Assembly: GCA_937915745.1 (NCBI GenBank)
Contig: CALGGJ010000091.1
Coordinates: 1-21,272 of the forward strand
Reading direction: 5' to 3'
Origin: an uncultured Prevotellaceae bacterium
Lineage (GTDB): Bacteria; Bacteroidota; Bacteroidia; Bacteroidales; Bacteroidaceae
DNA: 21,272 nt
Below are positions 16,923 to 21,272 of this stretch, piece after piece. The notes beneath the pieces were generated by a model that saw nothing but the letters and a program-made list of their open reading frames with translations, searched no databases and was not told the DNA's origin. The position numbers and the translations under genes were made by a program. How positions within the stretch are numbered: the stretch's first letter is position 1; each line of letters opens with the position of its first letter.

Positions 16923-18092
16923 ATGGGAAAAAAGGAATATTCAATCTTCTGTCTTCAATCATCAATTACATTATTCGCAATAATTGCCGTGCTTACCTCT
17001 GCCGGCGGATGCTCCGGCCGACAGCAGGAAGAAGCTGCGTCAGCTCCCTGCACGGTGACACTAAGCGAAGAGCAGGTTGAAACGCTACACATCACCACCG
17101 CACCCCTGGGCGACTACTGCTTCAGCGGAACCATCAAGGCTGGCGGGCGACTGGCCGTCAGCCCCCGGAGCATGGCCGCCATCACGTCAAAAGTCAGCGG
17201 AAACATAGAGCGCATCATCGTGGATGAAGGCGGACATGTGGCAAGCGGACAGATCGTAGCCTGGCTGTCGAGTACCGGGCTGACAGAGTTGCAGTCGCGC
17301 TATGCCAGTGCCCTGAGCCGTCGCGACTATCTGGCCGGAGAGTATGAGCGCCAGCGTCAGATGCTGGCCGAGCAAGTAGGAGCAGGGAAGGACTACGACC
17401 GTGCGCAGACCGACTATCAGAGTGCCTGCCGCGAGGTCAGTATGCTGGAGGGACAGTTACGGCAAATAGGGGCGGATACCTCTCGCTCGCCTTCACCTGC
17501 AGGAAAGATAGCCGTACGCAGTACGATAACAGGTACCGTCGAGCATATCGGCGTTCAGACAGGGCAATACATCACTCCCGACGTACCAATGATGCGGATA
17601 GTCAATACAGAGGGTATGTATGCCGACCTGCTGGTGTTCCAGCACGACGTAGGCAAAGTCAGAGAAGGACAGCAGGTAAGACTCATATCGGGAGAAAACC
17701 AAGAATACAGCGGGAAGGTGAGCACTATAGCCAACACCATGCAGTCCGACGTTCAGGCCGTTCATGTACGCGTGAGCATCGACGAGGGGTTCCGTCAGAA
17801 TCTTATCGTCGGCATGTATGTCGAGGGTCAGATATCTACCGACAGCATCTGTATGCCGGCCGTGAGCGAAGATGCAATTATCGAAGACGACGGCAAGACA
17901 TACATCTTCACGGCCGCCCACGAGGGAAGCCGGTGGGTGTTCACACCTGTCGAAGTGAGGCGCGGCCTTGAGGAAGCCGACATGGTGGCTATCACCCCTG
18001 CCGACTCTGCCGTCAGCCTCGCTTCCATTGCACTGCATGGTGCCTACTACATCTATTCTGAGATGAAGAAGGGCGAAACCGGTGAGGAATGA
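16923..18092 (+). CDS. Periplasmic adaptor lipoprotein (CusB/CzcB family) of the RND pump
   Basis: This 389-residue membrane-fusion protein would link the RND pump to its outer-membrane channel. It has a lipoprotein signal with lipobox SAGGC (C30). A split barrel-sandwich hybrid domain is formed by VSGNIERIIVDEGGHVASGQ and, after the hairpin, STITGTVEHIGVQTGQYI. Between them lies an alpha-helical hairpin (about 120-182) rich in Arg, Gln and Glu. A beta-barrel domain and a membrane-proximal domain follow (to about 385). No added metal-binding (YHS or HMBD) domain and no obvious Met-rich motif are seen. It is the last gene of the efflux unit and, as a lipoprotein, depends on LspA. Confidence 0.92.
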   Translation: MGKKEYSIFCLQSSITLFAIIAVLTSAGGCSGRQQEEAASAPCTVTLSEEQVETLHITTAPLGDYCFSGTIKAGGRLAVSPRSMAAITSKVSGNIERIIVDEGGHVASGQIVAWLSSTGLTELQSRYASALSRRDYLAGEYERQRQMLAEQVGAGKDYDRAQTDYQSACREVSMLEGQLRQIGADTSRSPSPAGKIAVRSTITGTVEHIGVQTGQYITPDVPMMRIVNTEGMYADLLVFQHDVGKVREGQQVRLISGENQEYSGKVSTIANTMQSDVQAVHVRVSIDEGFRQNLIVGMYVEGQISTDSICMPAVSEDAIIEDDGKTYIFTAAHEGSRWVFTPVEVRRGLEEADMVAITPADSAVSLASIALHGAYYIYSEMKKGETGEE

Positions 18093-18177
18093 CCGTTTCC
18101 CCCGCAAGGTTGCCGCCTGGAATAAGATATCCGTACAAAAAAAATGCAACTCCGATTATGGTCTGCTGATTTTTTCG

Positions 18178-18185
18178 TAAATTTG
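18178..18185 (+). promoter_or_regulatory. -7 promoter element of the DUF418 gene
   Basis: TAAATTTG matches TAnnTTTG and lies in the gap after the adaptor gene. The stretch TTTTTTCGTAAATTTGC repeats almost exactly the context of the promoter at 305-322. A good -33 TTTG is not seen. Transcription would begin near 18192, which excludes the upstream ATG at 18144 as the start of the following gene. Confidence 0.6.
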
Positions 18186-18218
18186 CCGGACAAAACAGAT
18201 AAGAAACAAACAAGCCCA

Positions 18219-19529
18219 ATGATTGAGAACAACAACACACCTGGACCTGTGGCCGCATCGCGGCGCATAGTGATACTCGATGCCCTTCGAGGGTTTGCCC
18301 TGATGGGTATTGCCCTGGCCAACTTCCCCGAGTTCGCCCTGTGGACATTCCTCTCTGATTCCCAGCAGGGTTCGATGCCTACGGCTGCGGCCGACAATAT
18401 AGTGAGGTATGTACAATACATGCTGGTTGACGGTAAGTTCTACACCATATTCTCGGTGCTTTTCGGTATCGGGTTTTCCATCATCATCAGTCATGCCATG
18501 GAACGCGGGGGCAATGGACTGCGCATTTTCTATCGGCGTATGGCCGTGTTGCTTGCCATCGGTCTCCTACACCTCATGTTCGTTTGGAGCGGCGACATAC
18601 TTACCCTCTATGCGCTGATGGGCCTGTTGCTGCCATTGTTCCGCCGCCAGTCGGGGCGCAGTCTGCTTGCATGGGCCCTGGCATTGCTATCACTGCCAAT
18701 CCTTTGGGAGGTGTTGGTGGCAGTCATCTCATACCTCAACTCTACCTGCGTGTTTCCAATCCCTTGGAGTGGTAAGGTGGAGTCTCCCTCCAACTGGCTC
18801 TACGACATGTGGTGGAAGGTAGCCGACATGCAAGGCATCACCGACGCCAATTTTGCCACTTGGCTGCGCGATGCCACGAGCTATGCCGATGTGTTTCGTT
18901 TTCTCATTCAGGGTGCCGTAGAGCGCATGTGGGAGTTTGTCTCTGGGCAGCGTTATTTCAAGGTGTCAGGACTCTTTCTCATCGGGTACTACATAGGTAA
19001 GCAGATGCTTTTTCAAAGACTGACCCACCAGGTGGGCCAGCCTTTGAAAAATGATCGCCGGCTGTTGTCCGGTGTATGCCGGTGGGGACTGTCGGTCGGC
19101 TTACCACTGTCGGCATTATATGCCTATGAGAGTGTGAACGGCCATCCTTGGGGACCGCTTGTCCATGAGACACTGTATGCAGCCAGTGTATATCCTCTGG
19201 CATTTGCCTACATGGCCGGCATCTGCCTCATCTACCTCCGCCGGCAGTCGTGGCACGGATGGCAGGTGATGGCCTATCCAGGCCGGATGGCCCTCACCTG
19301 CTACATCGGCCAGTCGTTCGCAGGCATACTGTTATTCTATGGTATCGGCCTGGGGTTGGGTGCCAACATCGGATTGTGGCCTACCGAACTCGTCAGCCTG
19401 ACTGTCTTTGCCATCGAAATCCTGCTGAGCGGACTCTGGCTACGGTTCTTTAATTTCGGACCACTCGAATGGCTGTGGCGTATGCTCACCTACGTCAAAC
19501 GATTTAAGCTGAAACGGGAAGATACCTGA
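18219..19529 (+). CDS. DUF418 family multi-pass membrane protein
   Basis: With the ATG at 18219, which lies downstream of the promoter, the protein has 436 residues and starts MIENNNTPGPVAASRRIVIL. The hallmark RIVILDALRGFALMGIALAN opens the first membrane helix (about 14-40). About eight to ten hydrophobic segments follow, including YTIFSVLFGIGFSIII and AVLLAIGLLHLMFVWSGDIL. The C-terminal DUF418 domain has YPGRMALTCYIGQS and GPLEWLWRMLTY. DUF418 proteins resemble membrane acyltransferases in fold and are of unknown function, with transport proposed for some. An upstream in-frame ATG at 18144 would add 25 residues but precedes the predicted transcription start. Confidence 0.88.
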   Translation: MIENNNTPGPVAASRRIVILDALRGFALMGIALANFPEFALWTFLSDSQQGSMPTAAADNIVRYVQYMLVDGKFYTIFSVLFGIGFSIIISHAMERGGNGLRIFYRRMAVLLAIGLLHLMFVWSGDILTLYALMGLLLPLFRRQSGRSLLAWALALLSLPILWEVLVAVISYLNSTCVFPIPWSGKVESPSNWLYDMWWKVADMQGITDANFATWLRDATSYADVFRFLIQGAVERMWEFVSGQRYFKVSGLFLIGYYIGKQMLFQRLTHQVGQPLKNDRRLLSGVCRWGLSVGLPLSALYAYESVNGHPWGPLVHETLYAASVYPLAFAYMAGICLIYLRRQSWHGWQVMAYPGRMALTCYIGQSFAGILLFYGIGLGLGANIGLWPTELVSLTVFAIEILLSGLWLRFFNFGPLEWLWRMLTYVKRFKLKREDT

Positions 19530-19586
19530 CTGAATGCCTGTAAAGTTTTCTCCTATCGTGAAAACCTGCGAAGCAAAATGCGTCGC

Positions 19587-21020
19587 TCACTTTATCAACA
19601 CCTTCTTGCCGCTGATGATGACGATACCCTTATAGGTTCCGTCAACCCGCTGGCCGCTGAGGTTGTAGATTGTCGATATGCCTGCTGTATCTTCTGATAA
19701 CACATGGTGAATACCCGTCACATCGCTGGCAAACTGCAGTTCGGTAATCCACAGTTTGGAACCCGGTGCCGATGCGCCGCTGCCTTCAGTGCTGGAACTC
19801 ATGCCGCTGGCACTCGAGGTTATGTCGATGTAGTAGGCACTGATGCCCCAGCCGAGATTGGAAAGGTCTTGGTTGTTCTCGGGTTCCGACAGGTCGATGT
19901 AGCCGAAAGTCCAGTCCGCTGCGGCTTCGGTAATCTGCTTACGGAACTTCACGGTGCGAGTGACATCTTGCTTGATCACCAGGTCTTCGTTGAACTGGAT
20001 GAACACCTGTGCCACGTCACCAGCAACGGGCTGGTATTTGTACCAGAAGGTGAGGTAGCGGGCTGGGATACCACTCGTAGGAACACCCTGTTCATACTCC
20101 CCACCGCTCATCTTCGACAGGTAGCGGTCGGTTGCCAGTATCGAAGTGGTGACCACCTCGCCGGGCATACCTGCCACCGACATGTCAACGGTCTTCGACT
20201 CAAGCAGTGCCGCCGTGGAGCCTGCAGTACGTCCTTCTGTTTTCGTCACGCTTCCCGAAGCCAGGATGTTGAAGGTGTCCCAGTAGCCCGACGGTGAGGT
20301 GTAGCTTCCGCCACCCATCTCTGCTGGCAGGCTGCGGTCTTCCCATTCGGCAAAGTATCCGTTGGGCACCTGCGACTGGGGCTCGGGTGTCACATCGCTG
20401 GCAACTACCGAGAAGTTTGCTCCCGTGTTTTGCTTGTATTCGTTCCATACCTGGGCACTCTGTGTGGTATAGACCGTCACCGTGAATGCGGGCTGGTTGC
20501 TAACGATGTATGAGCCGAGCGTCAGCGTACCCTGCACATTGCAGTCGAATTCGTCCAGTTTGGTACATCCGTAGAAGCAGCCGTCGGGAATCGTGTAGTC
20601 TCCAGCAGCCTCAATGCCGATGACGTGGAAATTCTCATAGTCGGCAAACTGTTTGGGCAGCAGGGCTACATTCTTTACATAGAGACGCTTCACATTATCC
20701 TGTGCCGTCATCTCCTCGCCAGCCATCTGCTTCGTGTAACTGCGGAACATCGGTTCCCAGTAGTTCCCGTCGCTGAGGTCGTCGGTAGTGAACTGCGCCG
20801 CCTTCGAAGCATCAATCGGCTCGATGGTCAGTTGGAACTGCGGGCCTCGGTCTGCCCATTCGTAGGTGTCGAGCGTAAAGCGGTAGTTGTTCGCCTCGTT
20901 CTCGCCCACAAACGCCATGTACGTGTCCGTGATGACGGGGTCTTGCAGCGTAATCTGCGCCTGTGCACCCGTTGCTATCGCAAGGAGCACAACCAAAAAA
21001 GTTGTAAGTTTAGCTTTCAT
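19587..21020 (-). CDS. Secreted protein with BspA-like LRR fragment, PCMD-like domain and C-terminal tail
   Basis: The 477-residue protein has a clear signal peptide (MKAKLTTFLVVLLAIATGAQA, cleavage before Q22). Residues about 135-160 contain IPDGCFYGCTKLDEFDC, one or two units of a BspA-type leucine-rich repeat. Residues about 210-430 (PNGYFAEWEDRSLP, then GYWDTFN, then YLTFWYKYQPVAGDVAQVFI, ending in KLWITELQFA) look like the jelly-roll PCMD domain (putative carbohydrate metabolism) of Bacteroidetes. The tail IYNLSGQRVDGTYKGIVIIS and GKKVLIK resembles the C-terminal segments of many exported Bacteroidales proteins, perhaps type IX-related. It faces the DUF418 gene, ending 57 bases from its stop. 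The ligand and role are unknown. Confidence 0.75.
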   Translation of the reverse strand: MKAKLTTFLVVLLAIATGAQAQITLQDPVITDTYMAFVGENEANNYRFTLDTYEWADRGPQFQLTIEPIDASKAAQFTTDDLSDGNYWEPMFRSYTKQMAGEEMTAQDNVKRLYVKNVALLPKQFADYENFHVIGIEAAGDYTIPDGCFYGCTKLDEFDCNVQGTLTLGSYIVSNQPAFTVTVYTTQSAQVWNEYKQNTGANFSVVASDVTPEPQSQVPNGYFAEWEDRSLPAEMGGGSYTSPSGYWDTFNILASGSVTKTEGRTAGSTAALLESKTVDMSVAGMPGEVVTTSILATDRYLSKMSGGEYEQGVPTSGIPARYLTFWYKYQPVAGDVAQVFIQFNEDLVIKQDVTRTVKFRKQITEAAADWTFGYIDLSEPENNQDLSNLGWGISAYYIDITSSASGMSSSTEGSGASAPGSKLWITELQFASDVTGIHHVLSEDTAGISTIYNLSGQRVDGTYKGIVIISGKKVLIK

Positions 21021-21032
21021 AATCTATAGATT
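21021..21032. promoter_or_regulatory. Perfect 12-bp palindrome directly before the secreted-protein start codon
   Basis: AATCTATAGATT is a perfect palindrome touching the start codon of the minus-strand gene. It lies in the leader, about 30 bases after the predicted transcription start. It could be an operator or simply the AT-rich pre-start region favoured in Bacteroidales. Confidence 0.3.
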
Positions 21033-21065
21033 TTTGTCAATAAGTGGAAATCCTGCTTCCGCTCG

Positions 21066-21073
21066 CAAAGTTA
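21066..21073 (-). promoter_or_regulatory. -7 promoter element of the secreted-protein gene
   Basis: On the minus strand this reads TAACTTTG, matching TAnnTTTG, in the context TTTTTCGTAACTTTGC, nearly the same as ahead of pyrB. Transcription would begin near 21059, leaving a leader of about 38 bases. No good -33 TTTG was found at the expected distance. Confidence 0.6.
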
Positions 21074-21156
21074 CGAAAAATAAATGAAACCCGTTGGCGG
21101 AATTAAATATTTGTCAAAATGTATAAGAAAAAGTTGCATATATCGAAGATTTTTAG

Positions 21157-21184
21157 TAACTTAGAGCGTCCAACCTTTAAGTTA
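21157..21184. repeat. Inverted repeat before the right-edge gene
   Basis: TAACTTA (21157-21163) and TAAGTTA (21178-21184) are exact inverted copies around a 14-base loop. They lie 12 bases before the ATG at 21197. This may be a leader hairpin or part of the end of a mobile element. Confidence 0.4.
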
Positions 21185-21196
21185 TACAATCTCGTT

Positions 21197-21272
21197 ATGT
21201 GCAACTTGTACACAAAATTCGTCAAATTTCTGGAGATATGCAAGGAATTCTCCGAAGATTTAGTCACGGAGG
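21197..21272 (+). CDS. 5' end of a gene cut by the window edge, possibly a transposase
   Basis: An open frame of 25 codons starts at ATG 21197, reads MCNLYTKFVKFLEICKEFSE and then DLVTE, and continues past the window. The opening is reminiscent of some Bacteroidales transposase N-termini, but this is a recollection and cannot be tested on 25 residues. It is preceded by short inverted repeats (21157-21184; AAGTTGCA at 21131-21138 against TGCAACTT at 21200-21207), which would fit an element end. It diverges from the secreted-protein gene. Confidence 0.35.
   Translation, partial: MCNLYTKFVKFLEICKEFSEDLVTE

Noticed and set aside
17493..18149. 218-codon minus-strand frame over the adaptor gene
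   Set aside because: Antisense to a well-supported membrane-fusion protein, without recognisable motifs.
19545..19565. GTTTTC/GAAAAC inverted repeat between the convergent DUF418 and secreted-protein genes as a bidirectional terminator
   Set aside because: The six-base AT-rich stem is too weak and no T-run follows on either strand, although the position would fit.

Overview
This window looks like a chromosomal segment of a member of the order Bacteroidales, most likely Prevotella-like. The clues are TAnnTTTG-type -7 promoter elements ahead of several genes, little use of Shine-Dalgarno sequences, a DUF4296 lipoprotein next to lspA, a CzcA/CusA pump fused to its TolC-like partner, and a secreted protein ending in a YNLSGQRV...GKKVLIK tail. 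No rRNA, tRNA or CRISPR array was seen. All assignments come from reading the sequence; no database search was run.

Left edge (1-858): a gene-poor, eroded stretch. It holds one copy of an interspersed 49-bp repeat that recurs at 12425, two small tandem hairpins, a promoter with a long leader, and what looks like the truncated N-terminus of an HU-like DNA-binding protein whose reading frame runs into a 22-bp tandem repeat.

Region 2 (859-4662): a TonB-dependent outer-membrane receptor without a SusD partner, then a complete flavodiiron protein (FprA) for O2 or NO detoxification.

Region 3 (5033-11892): a probable operon on the + strand. A clear promoter precedes pyrB and pyrI (the two subunits of aspartate transcarbamoylase), followed almost without gaps by ileS, lspA, a DUF4296 lipoprotein and a 52-codon gene. 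The IleS carries GIHH in place of the canonical HxGH active-site motif, an altered signature associated in type 2 isoleucyl-tRNA synthetases with very high mupirocin resistance.

Region 4 (11952-18092): a metal-efflux locus. A small cysteine-rich exported protein, possibly a divergent HYC_CC_PP-type protein, comes first. Then comes a gap bounded by a 14-bp inverted repeat and carrying the second copy of the 49-bp repeat. A 1448-residue RND pump/outer-membrane-channel fusion and a lipoprotein periplasmic adaptor follow. The transmembrane motif of the pump favours divalent cations (Co/Zn/Cd/Ni) over Cu(I)/Ag(I).

Right part (18178-21272): a DUF418 multi-pass membrane protein with its own promoter, facing a convergent secreted protein with BspA-like and PCMD-like portions. 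At the edge is the start of another gene, possibly a transposase. For pyrB, the Cys-rich gene and the DUF418 gene, promoter positions show that the longest open frame starts too early; the shorter starts are given here.
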